Assembly: GCF_902168175.1 (NCBI RefSeq)
Contig: NZ_CABHOU010000108.1
Span: 124,001 to 188,000 of the forward strand
Direction: 5' to 3'
Origin: an uncultured Chitinophaga sp.
GTDB taxonomy: Bacteria > Bacteroidota > Bacteroidia > Chitinophagales > Chitinophagaceae
DNA: 64,000 bases
The position numbers were made by a program, and so were the translations under genes. Each line of letters opens with the position of its first letter. Position 1 is the first letter of the stretch. The notes below the pieces were generated by a model, which searched no databases, had not been told where the DNA came from, and saw nothing but the letters and a program-made list of their open reading frames with translations. Shown piece after piece: positions 8,281 through 16,199 of this stretch.

Positions 8281-8644
8281 GTACGCCGTTATCCGCGTTG
8301 TACCAAGGGTGGAACGTGAAGAATTTATCAACGTCGGCATCATCGTTTACTGTAAAAAACAAAAATACCTGAAGGCCAGGTTCTCACTCATCGATGCCAA
8401 ACTACAGGTGTTCTGCTCACAAACCGATTGTGCAGAACTGCGTGAGTACCTGGCAGTAATAGAAAACATTTGCCTCGGTAATGCTACCACCGGTGGCCCC
8501 ATCGCAAAGCTGGACATGTCTACCCGCTTCCGCTGGATCACCGCTACACGAAGCACCGTGGTACAATCGTCCAAAGTACATCCGGGTCTTACCGACGACC
8601 TGGATCATACACTCGACAGATTGCACGAACAGCTAGTGTTATAA
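8258..8644 (+). CDS. DUF3037 protein, partner of HipA-like kinase
   Basis: 128 residues. The N-terminal AVIRVVPRVEREEFINVGIIVYC segment is typical of DUF3037 proteins (expected R-x-P-x-x-x-R-x-E-x-x-N-V-G pattern). It is small and soluble without membrane segments. The ATG lies inside the 3' end of the HipA-like kinase gene in another frame, so the two are translated from one mRNA, and the proteins probably work together. No biochemical role is known to me; antitoxin, adaptor or kinase substrate are all possible. Confidence 0.82.
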   Translation: MQEKHLFEYAVIRVVPRVEREEFINVGIIVYCKKQKYLKARFSLIDAKLQVFCSQTDCAELREYLAVIENICLGNATTGGPIAKLDMSTRFRWITATRSTVVQSSKVHPGLTDDLDHTLDRLHEQLVL

Positions 8645-8655
8645 GGCTTAACAAT

Positions 8656-8685
8656 TTTGTAATTAATCATTTTTGCCGTACTTTG
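8656..8685 (+). promoter_or_regulatory. Probable sigma-ABfr-type promoter of tRNA-Lys
   Basis: A TTTG at 8656-8659 and TACTTTG at 8679-8685 are separated by 19 bp, matching the Bacteroidota -33/-7 arrangement (TTTG / TAnnTTTG, here one base shorter). The expected start of transcription falls just before the tRNA at 8694. Confidence 0.5.
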
Positions 8686-8693
8686 CCTGCCAC

Positions 8694-8766
8694 GACTCCG
8701 TAGCTCAGTTGGTAGAGCAACAGACTCTTAATCTGTGGGCCCTCGGTTCGAACCCGAGCGGGGTCA
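8694..8766 (+). tRNA. tRNA-Lys (anticodon CTT)
   Basis: A 73-nt cloverleaf. The acceptor arm is 8694-8700 with 8759-8765 (one T-G pair). The D arm contains AGCTCAGTTGGTAGAGC. The anticodon stem ACAGA/TCTGT encloses the loop CTCTTAA, giving anticodon CTT for lysine AAG codons. The T arm contains GGTTCGAACCC. The discriminator base is A8766 and CCA is not encoded. A promoter precedes it and a terminator follows, so it is transcribed alone. Confidence 0.97.
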
Positions 8767-8767
8767 C

Positions 8768-8808
8768 AAAAAGCCCAGATTCTTTGTAATAAAGGATTTG
8801 GGCTTTTT
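8768..8808 (+). terminator. Terminator of tRNA-Lys
   Basis: AAAGCCCA at 8770-8777 pairs with TGGGCTTT at 8799-8806, followed by further T residues. The loop is long (21 nt). Confidence 0.7.
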
Positions 8809-8879
8809 CTTTGAATGTAAATTATAAGAAGCAGTAACCCGCTCCTGGCTCGAAATACCAGGGATTACAACAGCCTAAG

Positions 8880-9647
8880 CTATCTTCTAATCACTTCCAA
8901 CTCTTCCGCCACCTCGTCCCTCTCCCGAATAACAAGCTTACCACCCCTCAAAAACTCAAACGTCAAATCACGCTCCTTTGAAAAGAAAAAACCTTCCTTT
9001 TCAGGATACAATTCGAAACGTTTACCGCCAATCTCCATCAGCAATATCGCTTTCTCCGGCTTTATCACCATCTCCGTTGTTTGCGGACCTTTATAGCTGC
9101 CCGCGTAACTTTTTAACACCGAAGCAGGTAACACCGTCACGGTTCTTTGATTGATGTAAGGCGCAGGACCATGATCGTAACTCACTACCCGTGTCATCTT
9201 CCATAATCCATCTTTTAACAGCCACAGGTGTGTGAACCTGGCCAATCCTTCCGCCCGTTCTTTCTTCCCCTTTTCCTGCACGTAAAACAGGTGGTCGCCT
9301 GAAAGTACAGCCCCATATATAATGCCGGCTTTGCGCATTGGGAACACCTTGCAGGTAGCGGGCATCGGTTCCCTGCGCAGCCTGAAACTATCGGTATGAC
9401 TACAAACGCCGTCTTTGAACGACTTCGCCACATCCGCCGTGCCCAGCGTAATACCTCCTTTATCATGATAAAACTCAACGCCAGGGTCAAAGTAACTCAT
9501 CATTTTTTCTATATCACAATGATTATACGCCTGCCAGAACAGGCTGTCTTTTTCGAGGATAAGCGCCTTCAGTTCCTGATCGTTCTGCTGCGCATGTAGC
9601 AGCTGGCTGGTCGCTAAAAACAATAGGGGAAGCAGTCTTTTAATCAT
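8880..9647 (-). CDS. Exported SnoaL/NTF2-like protein with DUF3471-like tail
   Basis: 255 residues with a signal peptide ending LLHAQ. Residues 25-150 look like the SnoaL/NTF2 (DUF4440) fold: ALILEKDSLFWQAYNHCDIEKMMSYF, then a GITLG loop and HLWLLKDGLWKMTRVVSYDH. Residues about 170-250 form a beta-rich segment beginning LPASVLKSYAGSY, similar to the DUF3471 tail found on beta-lactamase-like proteins. Function is unknown; periplasmic location is inferred from the signal peptide. It stands alone, convergent with the tRNA. Confidence 0.7.
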   Translation of the reverse strand: MIKRLLPLLFLATSQLLHAQQNDQELKALILEKDSLFWQAYNHCDIEKMMSYFDPGVEFYHDKGGITLGTADVAKSFKDGVCSHTDSFRLRREPMPATCKVFPMRKAGIIYGAVLSGDHLFYVQEKGKKERAEGLARFTHLWLLKDGLWKMTRVVSYDHGPAPYINQRTVTVLPASVLKSYAGSYKGPQTTEMVIKPEKAILLMEIGGKRFELYPEKEGFFFSKERDLTFEFLRGGKLVIRERDEVAEELEVIRR

Positions 9648-9794
9648 GAATCAAAAATAAAAGAATAACCCACAGTCGCCGTACTTAAATATGGCTTGAT
9701 AATTTATACGCAATATTAAATTCTCCCCTTAGCAATCCCCTTTCGCTAATTATTTAATATTTTCGGTGAACGCACCCTTTAAAAACACTTGAGT

Positions 9795-10133
9795 ATGCGC
9801 AGAGAGAAGAACTTTAAACTGAACGAAGAGGATATAGAGGAACTGATCCCACCGATGGGAGGCTGCATTGCAACGGATAAAATTACGGTGGATGGCCTGC
9901 CTGTAATTGTGATGTACCGCGGCGAGCCTTACAACGACATGGACAGTGGCTGGCAGTTCTACTCAGGCACTGAAACCCAGGAGTACCTAGACGATGCGGG
10001 GAATTCTGAGATTTATGATGTGAACACCATTGCTAACTTCGATAAAGCCATCATTCCTTACCTGAATTTGCCAGTGGGTACCGAACTGGAAAGGGTGCCC
10101 GGCACGGATAAATTTGACATCGTTAGCGGCTGA
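9795..10133 (+). CDS. DUF2185 (Imm33-like) protein
   Basis: 112 residues from ATG 9795; an in-frame TTG at 9789 is a less likely start. The sequence resembles DUF2185: GGCIATDKITVDGLPVIVMYR, then DSGWQFYSG and a final YLNLPVGTELER. DUF2185 proteins are often called immunity proteins of polymorphic toxin systems (Imm33), but no toxin gene is near, so a housekeeping role is just as likely. Its stop codon overlaps the next start by one base (TGATG), so it is coupled to the following AraC regulator. Confidence 0.7.
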   Translation: MRREKNFKLNEEDIEELIPPMGGCIATDKITVDGLPVIVMYRGEPYNDMDSGWQFYSGTETQEYLDDAGNSEIYDVNTIANFDKAIIPYLNLPVGTELERVPGTDKFDIVSG

Positions 10134-10996
10134 TGGCAAGGAAAACAAGTATACCTGTCCACTCTATAAGCGACAGGAGTGAACTGGGGTTGGAAGTACG
10201 GAAGGTGAACCGGGTGACCATGCACGAGGAAAGCGCCTCAGAAACTGCTCACCGCGATGATCACTATCTGTTTGTATTCCACGAAAAAGGGACTACCCGG
10301 TTGATGCTCGACTTTGAGGAACTGGTGCTGGAAGGCAGCACGATTTTCTGTATCCTGCCCGGGCAGGTGCATCGCCTGGGCCAATCGGCCGATGGTGAGG
10401 GCTGGATGATAGCGGCCGAGATATCATGGGTCAATGAAATATACCTCGATGTGCTGGAGGCGCAGGTAAGCCAGTTGAGGCCTTTAGCATTGAATGAAGG
10501 GGAAGCGTCGGTGTTGCGGGATGCGATGCAGCTATTTAGCCGGGTAACTGAAAGGGCAGGTGCGTTTCCTCTGTCCTCACACATCATTCGTAACCTGGCC
10601 AATACGTGCATTGGCCTCTTCGCTGCGGCATACCTCGAAAAAGATCAAAGTACAGAAAATGCCGAATCGCGCCCGCGCAGCATTACCAGGCAGTTCCGGA
10701 AACTGGTGGCAAAGGAATATAAAACCCTGAAAAGTCCGGCCGCTTATGCCGCTGCGCTTAATATTTCACCCTCTTACCTCAATGAGGCGGTAAAGGATAA
10801 CACCGGCTTTCCCGTTAGCTACTGGATTCACCGCGAAATAACGATGGAAGCCCGCCGCATGCTCTATTACACCGACAATAACGTAAAGGAAATAGCCTGG
10901 GCACTTGGTTACGAGGACCCTGCCTATTTTACCCGTTTGTTTACCAAAGCAGCCGGCAGCTCTCCCCAGCAGTTTCGGAAAGATTACCGCAAATAG
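10133..10996 (+). CDS. AraC-family transcriptional regulator
   Basis: 287 residues. An N-terminal cupin-like sensing domain (residues 20-150, HRDDHYLFVFHEKGT and ILPGQVHRLG) is followed by a C-terminal double helix-turn-helix (residues about 185-287). The second helix-turn-helix carries the usual VKEIAWALGYEDPAYFTRLFTK pattern and ends SPQQFRKDYR. The ligand is unknown. It is coupled to the DUF2185 gene and lies 60 bp upstream of a siderophore-interacting flavoprotein gene on the same strand, so regulation of iron-linked genes is a reasonable guess. Confidence 0.88.
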   Translation: MARKTSIPVHSISDRSELGLEVRKVNRVTMHEESASETAHRDDHYLFVFHEKGTTRLMLDFEELVLEGSTIFCILPGQVHRLGQSADGEGWMIAAEISWVNEIYLDVLEAQVSQLRPLALNEGEASVLRDAMQLFSRVTERAGAFPLSSHIIRNLANTCIGLFAAAYLEKDQSTENAESRPRSITRQFRKLVAKEYKTLKSPAAYAAALNISPSYLNEAVKDNTGFPVSYWIHREITMEARRMLYYTDNNVKEIAWALGYEDPAYFTRLFTKAAGSSPQQFRKDYRK

Positions 10997-11056
10997 TCCA
11001 AGCTTTACTGCCTTTCGGTCATTGCCAGGCACCTGGCTTTGTCGTTGCTTTGCAGT

Positions 11057-11734
11057 ATGAATCTCGTTAAAAGAGCCGCAATATCACTGTTAGAGAATGC
11101 CTTGGGCAAAACCGGGACGGTACTTAGTGTCCGCAGCTGGCAACCAGCCACCTTCTTCGAAATTGAAGCGCATTTCCCTGAAATGTCCATGGACAAATGG
11201 ACGGTGGCGCAACATATGAAAGTAAAAGTAGCCGAAGGTGTTTACCGTGATTATACCCCTGCCTGCTGGGATGCCGCCGCAAAAGTGTGTACTTTACTGG
11301 TAGATGCCGTGCAGGATGGTCCTGGGGCCAATTGGGCGCGTAACCTGAAAGCAGGAGATGTAATAACGCACGTCGGCGTAGGCTCAGCTTTACACCGCCC
11401 CGAAACCACCGGTGCTATGTATGCGCTGGGCGATCTGAGCGCCCTTGGCCACTTCCTGGCACTGGCACAACTGGCCCAATCGCCGGTAACTACTGTAATA
11501 GCCGCCAAAGAGCCAATGCACCGCGAATATCTAGAGAAGTTCTCCGGCGTTACTCATGTGTTGCAGCATGATAAAGGAGGCGAAGCAGCGCTGCTGCAAT
11601 GGTGGCAGCAACATCAGCCCGGAAATGGAACGATATATGTGGCAGGCCATATGTACACCTGCATCGCGCTACGAAAAGCTATTAAAGCCGGAGGTTTTGA
11701 AGGAAGGATTAAAGTAGCCGGATTCTGGAAATAA
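11057..11734 (+). CDS. Siderophore-interacting FAD/NAD(P)H oxidoreductase family protein
   Basis: 225 residues from ATG 11057; the frame is open further but only a TTG lies upstream. The order fits siderophore-interacting proteins (ViuB/YqjH-like ferric reductases): an FAD-binding beta-barrel (residues 1-95), then an NAD(P)H-binding part with LGDLSALGHFLALAQ (residues about 120-135) and a C-terminal YVAGHMYTCIALRKAI strand-helix. They reduce ferric siderophores in the cytoplasm. The characteristic RxYTxR flavin motif is replaced by YRDYTPACWD near residues 60-69, as is usual in shorter members. It is followed 12 bp later by a CDF exporter. Confidence 0.82.
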   Translation: MNLVKRAAISLLENALGKTGTVLSVRSWQPATFFEIEAHFPEMSMDKWTVAQHMKVKVAEGVYRDYTPACWDAAAKVCTLLVDAVQDGPGANWARNLKAGDVITHVGVGSALHRPETTGAMYALGDLSALGHFLALAQLAQSPVTTVIAAKEPMHREYLEKFSGVTHVLQHDKGGEAALLQWWQQHQPGNGTIYVAGHMYTCIALRKAIKAGGFEGRIKVAGFWK

Positions 11735-11746
11735 AAACAACATCAC

Positions 11747-12691
11747 ATGGAACATCACGAACATAAAGGTTGCACGCATCATCACGATGAACATGATCAC
11801 GATCATGGCGGTATAATGCACGTCCACCCGGTAGTGAAAAACCTGCGTTTCGCATTCGCGCTTAACCTCGGCTTTTCGATTGTCGAGTTTGTGGGCGGCT
11901 TCCTCACCAACTCGGTGGCTATCCTTTCGGATGCTATTCACGATCTGGGAGATAGTGCGGCGATCGGCGCTTCGTTGTTGCTGGAGCGGCAGGCGGCGAA
12001 AGGTCGTACGCCTGAATTTACGTACGGAAAACGCCGATTCTCCATACTGGCCGCGTTCATTACCTCGCTGGTGTTAGTGATAGGCGCCACAGTGATCATT
12101 TTTGAAGCCATTCCCCGCTTCTTTCATATAGAACCGGTAAAGGTACAGGGCGTATTGTGGCTGGCCGTAGCGGGCCTGGTCTTTAATGGTCTGGCCGTAC
12201 TAAGACTGAAGTCCGGCAATAGTAAATCGCTGAACCAGCGGGCCGTTATGCTGCACCTGGTGGAAGATGTGTTGGGATGGGTGGCCGTACTGATCGGCGG
12301 TGTTATCATGTATTTCACAAAGTGGTACTGGATCGATCCCTTACTGTCGTTGGGTATCGCCGCATTCATCCTCTACAACGCTATCCCAAACATCATATCA
12401 GTGCTTAAGATATTCCTGCAGGCAGTGCCCAACGACTTTAACGAAGATGACCTGCGCAAATCCCTTACTGAGCTGCCTGGCGTGGTTGGTATTCACGACC
12501 TGCATGTATGGACGATGGACGGGGAAAAGAACGTACTCACCGTTCACCTGGTTGTAGACGCCGAATTAAACGCCACAGAGGTGTATACATTGAAGCAGGA
12601 CGCCCAAAAGCTCATGGCGGTAAAAAACATACAACATCCCACCCTGGAAATTGAACGTCCGGGTGAGAAGTGCAGGCTACAGGAATGTTAG
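11747..12691 (+). CDS. Cation diffusion facilitator, zinc exporter (CzcD/ZitB type)
   Basis: 314 residues. The N-terminus is histidine-rich (about ten His in the first 25 residues). It has six membrane segments and a C-terminal cytoplasmic dimerisation domain (residues 210-305, LPGVVGIHDLHVWTMDGEKN). Two HxxxD metal sites are present, HDLGD in TM2 and HLVED in TM5, the pattern expected for zinc-type CDFs. These exchange protons for Zn(II), and often Cd or Co, to detoxify the cytoplasm. It starts 12 nt after the siderophore-interacting protein gene, so the two are probably co-transcribed as a metal-homeostasis pair. It abuts the next gene, which converges. Confidence 0.92.
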   Translation: MEHHEHKGCTHHHDEHDHDHGGIMHVHPVVKNLRFAFALNLGFSIVEFVGGFLTNSVAILSDAIHDLGDSAAIGASLLLERQAAKGRTPEFTYGKRRFSILAAFITSLVLVIGATVIIFEAIPRFFHIEPVKVQGVLWLAVAGLVFNGLAVLRLKSGNSKSLNQRAVMLHLVEDVLGWVAVLIGGVIMYFTKWYWIDPLLSLGIAAFILYNAIPNIISVLKIFLQAVPNDFNEDDLRKSLTELPGVVGIHDLHVWTMDGEKNVLTVHLVVDAELNATEVYTLKQDAQKLMAVKNIQHPTLEIERPGEKCRLQEC

Positions 12692-13153
12692 TTATTTATG
12701 CAGCAAAAGCAGTTTCACGTCATCACTGCTGAAGTAATCTTCCAGTGTGAAACTATAAGGTTTGGCGTCCGGATGCTCCATCAGTTGTTGAAAGTAAGGG
12801 CGGAACAGTTGCATGTTGCTTTGCCAGTTGTTAAGGACGGTGTATAGATAATCTCCTTTCGGAATGGTATGATAAGGCAAACCAAGTTCTGCACCCTCGC
12901 CTGGCCGACTTTCCTTTACACAGGCCTTATAGGTCATTTCGGTACCTTCCAGCTGCGCCACGCCATAGATCTTACGCCCATCGAAACTGCCAATCGCATG
13001 CTCCAGCTGGTCGAACGCCTCGCCAATCTTCTCCTGTGGATCACATAACGTACCGACGTAAAAAGTGAGGATATCCTCCGTAATAGTGCAAGTATTAATT
13101 TCCATCAGCTGATCATTTCTCCAAAACTCCCGAATATTCACCAGTCGAAACAT
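12692..13153 (-). CDS. GyrI-like / effector-binding-domain protein (tentative)
   Basis: 153 residues from the first ATG; M17 (13105) could also be the start. The size and pattern suggest a GyrI-like small-molecule-binding fold: an N-terminal strand and helix (QEKIGEAFDQLEHAIG), a KIYGVAQLEG strand, YHTIPKGDYLYTVLNNW and a final helix before the YSFTLEDYF tail. No helix-turn-helix is seen, so it is a stand-alone effector domain. It converges on the CDF gene with no gap. Family assignment is by feel; function unknown. Confidence 0.5.
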   Translation of the reverse strand: MFRLVNIREFWRNDQLMEINTCTITEDILTFYVGTLCDPQEKIGEAFDQLEHAIGSFDGRKIYGVAQLEGTEMTYKACVKESRPGEGAELGLPYHTIPKGDYLYTVLNNWQSNMQLFRPYFQQLMEHPDAKPYSFTLEDYFSSDDVKLLLLHK

Positions 13154-13694
13154 GGCCTTCTACGTCAATTAAAGGGTCTTTTGCGGCGTTTGGTGTAATG
13201 GTGGCACCAGCATCGGAATAGCTCCCGGCCGCCGTTGCGACGCTCCCTTCAGCCTCCGTAACCATCCCCGGCGGGGTTGCACTGCTTCCCTAACTATGTA
13301 TACCCCGCTTGCTTCCCCATTAAAAGCTGCTCCCATCAACCTGAATAATGCCCCCGGGAGTAAGTATAAGCTCCTGTCGCAATACCCCCCGCGTACGCTA
13401 AAACATGCCTGAACCCTCCGCTTCGCCATACTCCTGGTCGGCTTCAATAATACAGCCTGAGAGTAACTTTCTATGATATAGGGAGCCTGTCAGCATACTA
13501 TAACCACACTATTACCACAAAGTCGGATTAGGATCGCATTAGGAAAACACTAGGAAAACATTAGAATAGCATTAGAATAACATTAGAATAAGACAATGCG
13601 AGGACAAGGTGTGCAAACGACTAGCATACGCTTTGGACACGTACGAACTACCCCCCGTTTCCCGCCATTGCATCCCTACATTCACATATTCCAT
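13154..13694. other. Gene-poor 540-bp stretch
   Basis: No convincing gene. The left part (13160-13440) is rich in short C/G runs and inverted repeats such as CCCCGGCGGGG near 13265. The right part carries an 11-bp tandem repeat (annotated separately). One 92-codon frame exists on the minus strand but looks like low-complexity noise. Confidence 0.6.
13527..13592 (+). repeat. Six tandem copies of an 11-bp repeat
   Basis: Successive units start at 13527, 13538, 13549, 13560, 13571 and 13582. All follow A-[TC]-T-A-G-[GA]-A-[AT]-[ACG]-[AG]-[CG], for example ATTAGGAAAAC and ATTAGAATAAC. The period of 11 bp puts each unit on almost the same face of the helix. It is about 110 bp upstream of the next gene. 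Confidence 0.85.
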
Positions 13695-13702
13695 TATATT
13701 TG
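13695..13702 (+). promoter_or_regulatory. Consensus -7 box TATATTTG directly before a start codon
   Basis: An exact TAnnTTTG match ends 6 nt before the ATG at 13709. With the usual -7 spacing, transcription would begin at or next to the start codon, giving a leaderless or nearly leaderless mRNA. A weak -33 candidate (TTG at 13668-13670) is 24 bp upstream, slightly too far. Confidence 0.5.
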
Positions 13703-13708
13703 CCGGCA

Positions 13709-14122
13709 ATGATAGACCTTGCAGACATTCGAATAGGTAATTACGTCTGGTATTACGACCGGAATATGGAAGAAACCGCCTTCCAGGTGGAGGCCATTTA
13801 TGAAGGCTATATCTACAACAGCCTGCTGCCGCTGAGTAAGTTGCCCGCTGATAAAGTCCACCCACTTATCCTCGACCTCAACCTGCTGCACCAGTTCGGT
13901 TTTATAAAGGGCGATCCGGAGTATGGGGAAAGTCCGGAGGTTTATTCGTTGAAATACAGTTATAAGGATAGCGTCCACATCCTTTACAGGAACGAAACGT
14001 TTCAGCCCCTGGTGCTGGTAGAGCAATTGCAACACCCGTACGGCAGGCCCATCGTACACGTTCATCAACTCCAGAACCTTTACCACGCACTTACCCGCGA
14101 CGAACTCGAGATATTTGAATGA
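13709..14122 (+). CDS. Conserved hypothetical protein (Bacteroidota IRIGNYV-type)
   Basis: 137 residues from ATG 13709. It begins MIDLADIRIGNYVWYYD, then has an LLPLSKLPADKVHPLIL stretch and a LLHQFGFIKGD segment. This order (IRxGN, a strand pair, PIxL, LxxxGF) is shared by a family of short proteins widespread in Bacteroidota genomes and their phages, with no known function. The C-terminal half has a YSLKYSYKDSVHILYRNETF hairpin and an HVHQLQNLYHALT helix. It is 17 nt upstream of an AraC gene and likely co-transcribed with it. Confidence 0.65.
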   Translation: MIDLADIRIGNYVWYYDRNMEETAFQVEAIYEGYIYNSLLPLSKLPADKVHPLILDLNLLHQFGFIKGDPEYGESPEVYSLKYSYKDSVHILYRNETFQPLVLVEQLQHPYGRPIVHVHQLQNLYHALTRDELEIFE

Positions 14123-14139
14123 TCCCTTAACTTTAAGGT

Positions 14140-15045
14140 ATGGAAACGAAGCTGCACCGTAAAAACGACGATGGTGAACTCAACGGCCTTTCATGGCATT
14201 GTGATGGTTTGGAAATCGGCCATTCTGTTTCTACGTTTAATAAACTGACCAGCTTTACCAGCGGAGGCAGCAGTAAAGATGTAGTGCGACTGCATTTCGG
14301 GCTTAAAGGCGATTACCGCTTCGACTACAAACAAATGGACCGCTCTTACGACCTCGTAGGGAGCCATCATAACATCATGTACACGAAGGATTTTGAGATT
14401 ACTGTGTACAATAAAACCCTGGAAATAGAAACCTTCGGTGTGCAGTTTCCCCGCGGTCAATTCCTTGCTTATACACAAAACGCCAGCGATACGCTTAAAC
14501 GTTTTGCGGAGCAGGTGATGGAAGGAAAAAATGTAATGTTGTCTGAGCATTGGGGCAGTATCGACGCTAATATTCAGGCGGTAATAGACCAGGTTATTCA
14601 CTGTCGTTACGGAGGCGATCTGAAAACGATGTTCCTGCTGTCTAAAAGCTTAGAACTGCTGGTATTGTGCGCCGACGCGTACGATGCTGCCACACAGCGT
14701 GGTGAACTGTTTATTAAAAGTAAAGCCGATAAGGAAAAGCTCATCGCCGTGCGTGATCTTATCAATGATAAGGTAACAAGCCCGCCTAATCTTTCTGAAA
14801 TTGCCCGTAGTGTTGGGCTTAATGAATACAAACTGAAACGTGGGTTTAAAGAGATATTTAATACTACTGTATTCGGCTATCTTACCGAACAGCGCCTGCA
14901 CCTGGCCCGGCGTTACCTGAACGATACACAGAAAACCGCGGCCGATATCTCCTATGAACTGGGCTACGCAACGCCGCAGCACTTCAATAACGCATTCCGC
15001 AAACGTTTTGGCCTGACGCCCAATGCGGTGAGAAATAATCCGTAA
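14140..15045 (+). CDS. AraC-family transcriptional regulator (PchR-like)
   Basis: 301 residues. The N-terminal 180 residues are the sensing part (HFGLKGDYRFDYK and TKDFEITVYN strands resemble the PchR-like arm). The C-terminal 100 residues carry two helix-turn-helix motifs, NLSEIARSVGLNEYKLKRGFK and AADISYELGYATPQHFNNAF, ending RFGLTPNAVR. Related proteins sense siderophores or other small molecules. The next gene in the same direction is an SRPBCC protein 62 bp away with an inverted repeat in between, a possible target. Confidence 0.85.
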   Translation: METKLHRKNDDGELNGLSWHCDGLEIGHSVSTFNKLTSFTSGGSSKDVVRLHFGLKGDYRFDYKQMDRSYDLVGSHHNIMYTKDFEITVYNKTLEIETFGVQFPRGQFLAYTQNASDTLKRFAEQVMEGKNVMLSEHWGSIDANIQAVIDQVIHCRYGGDLKTMFLLSKSLELLVLCADAYDAATQRGELFIKSKADKEKLIAVRDLINDKVTSPPNLSEIARSVGLNEYKLKRGFKEIFNTTVFGYLTEQRLHLARRYLNDTQKTAADISYELGYATPQHFNNAFRKRFGLTPNAVRNNP

Positions 15046-15077
15046 AACGCAATCGTCCCTCCCAAACAGGTGGTAAT

Positions 15078-15104
15078 ATTGTGTGATCACTTTAAAAACA
15101 CAAT
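15078..15104. promoter_or_regulatory. Inverted repeat upstream of SRPBCC gene
   Basis: ATTGTGT at 15078-15084 and ACACAAT at 15098-15104 are perfect 7-bp arms around 13 nt, ending 3 nt before the ATG at 15108. A candidate operator, perhaps for a neighbouring AraC or TetR regulator. Confidence 0.35.
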
Positions 15105-15107
15105 GAT

Positions 15108-15563
15108 ATGAGTACTCCGCTTATAGTGAAAAACACCGTCAACATTAATGCCCCGGCTGCGAAGGTTTGGGATATACTGGTTAACCCCGAACAAACAAAG
15201 AAATATATGTTTGGCTGCATCCCCGAAACCGACTGGCAGCCTGGTCACCAGGTGCTTTGGAAGGGCGTGTTCGACGGAGTGGAAATTACGGCTGTGAAGG
15301 GCGATGTGGTGCGTATTAGGCCGGGGCAGCATCTTTCTTATACTGTTATCGACCCCAATAACCCGGAAATACCTGATGTGCCGGAAAACTACCTGGTGGT
15401 AACGTACGACCTGGAAGAGCAGGCCGGAAGCACCACTTTTACGGTTACCCAGGGCGACTATAACAAAGTAGCGAACGGGGAAGCGCGGTATAAACACACT
15501 ACTGCCGAAGGTGGATGGCAGCCGATCGTGGAAGCTATTAAAGCATTGGCGGAGGAGCAGTAG
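15108..15563 (+). CDS. SRPBCC (AHSA1/START-like) protein
   Basis: 151 residues. It shows the typical START-like beginning, a beta strand then INAPAAKVWDILVNPEQTKKYMFG, and ends with the long C-terminal helix WQPIVEAIKALAEEQ after TAEGGW. This fold forms a hydrophobic cavity for lipid or other ligands. The specific role is unknown; similar small proteins are often stress-responsive. It lies between an AraC gene (same strand) and a TetR gene (convergent). A second SRPBCC protein is encoded at 23450, with an almost identical INAPAAxVWxxLxxP start. Confidence 0.85.
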   Translation: MSTPLIVKNTVNINAPAAKVWDILVNPEQTKKYMFGCIPETDWQPGHQVLWKGVFDGVEITAVKGDVVRIRPGQHLSYTVIDPNNPEIPDVPENYLVVTYDLEEQAGSTTFTVTQGDYNKVANGEARYKHTTAEGGWQPIVEAIKALAEEQ

Positions 15564-15587
15564 GAGGTCCGGGCACTGCAAGCTGCG

Positions 15588-16172
15588 TTACGGCTCCATA
15601 GCCGCAGTCGTATTTTTAATGATCTCGTTACACAACTTCCTGTCGGCACCTGCTTTTACAGAAATACTAATGCCGTACAGGCAATTTACCAGGTAACGCG
15701 CTGCCGCTCTTGGATGTACAATTTTGTTGATCTGGCGGTCGGCCACACCTTGTTTCAACAATTGGTAAAACACATCTTCATGGTCTTTCATACACTCCGA
15801 CACCAGGTTGATCAACTCCGTTTCACGCGGAGCCAGTTCTATGATGGAATTCACCATGAAACAGCCTTTGGGATGAATGTCTATAAAACATTCATCTACG
15901 GTCATGTTGAAGATCTTTCTGATAGACTGAAGCGCATTTACAGATTGTTGTTGTACGTTTTTAAGGTTAGCCGCGGTGTTCCGTTTGTACCGTTTTAATA
16001 CCTTGATGAACAGCGAGCGTTTATCGCCATAAGTGTCGTAGAGGCTGGAACGGCTGATGCCGAGTTGCTCGGTAAGTTCGCGGGGCGAGGTGCCCTGGTA
16101 ACCCTGCCTCCGGAAAAGCTCTACGGCTTTGTCAAGCACGGCATCTTCATCAAACTTTTTCGTTCTTACCAT
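15588..16172 (-). CDS. TetR/AcrR-family transcriptional regulator
   Basis: 194 residues. The N-terminal helix-turn-helix has the usual order: VLDKAVELFRRQGYQGTSPREL, then TEQLGISRSSLYDTYGDKRSLF (residues 10-55). The C-terminal ligand-binding helices include FMVNSIIELAPRE and an HPRAAARYLVNCLYGISISVKAG segment near 150-175. The ligand is unknown. A 20-bp inverted repeat lies 27 bp upstream of the start codon and is a likely autoregulatory operator. The gene converges on the SRPBCC gene. Confidence 0.9.
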   Translation of the reverse strand: MVRTKKFDEDAVLDKAVELFRRQGYQGTSPRELTEQLGISRSSLYDTYGDKRSLFIKVLKRYKRNTAANLKNVQQQSVNALQSIRKIFNMTVDECFIDIHPKGCFMVNSIIELAPRETELINLVSECMKDHEDVFYQLLKQGVADRQINKIVHPRAAARYLVNCLYGISISVKAGADRKLCNEIIKNTTAAMEP

Positions 16173-16199
16173 AAACGGGAATTTACCTAAAATTAAGAT

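Noticed and set aside
9795-10133. Toxin-immunity locus because of DUF2185/Imm33 similarity
   Set aside because: No toxin or secretion gene is adjacent; the neighbour is an AraC regulator, so an immunity role is not supported.
13169-13447. 92-codon minus-strand frame
   Set aside because: The translation is rich in Arg, Gly and Pro with no domain, and the stretch consists of GC-rich short repeats, so it is probably chance.
13527-13592. CRISPR array
   Set aside because: The units are 11 bp, directly adjacent without spacers, and no cas gene is near.
15078-15104. CRP-type site upstream of SRPBCC gene
   Set aside because: The arms ATTGTGT/ACACAAT resemble TGTGA-type sites but the spacing of 13 nt is not that of CRP; kept as an undefined inverted repeat.
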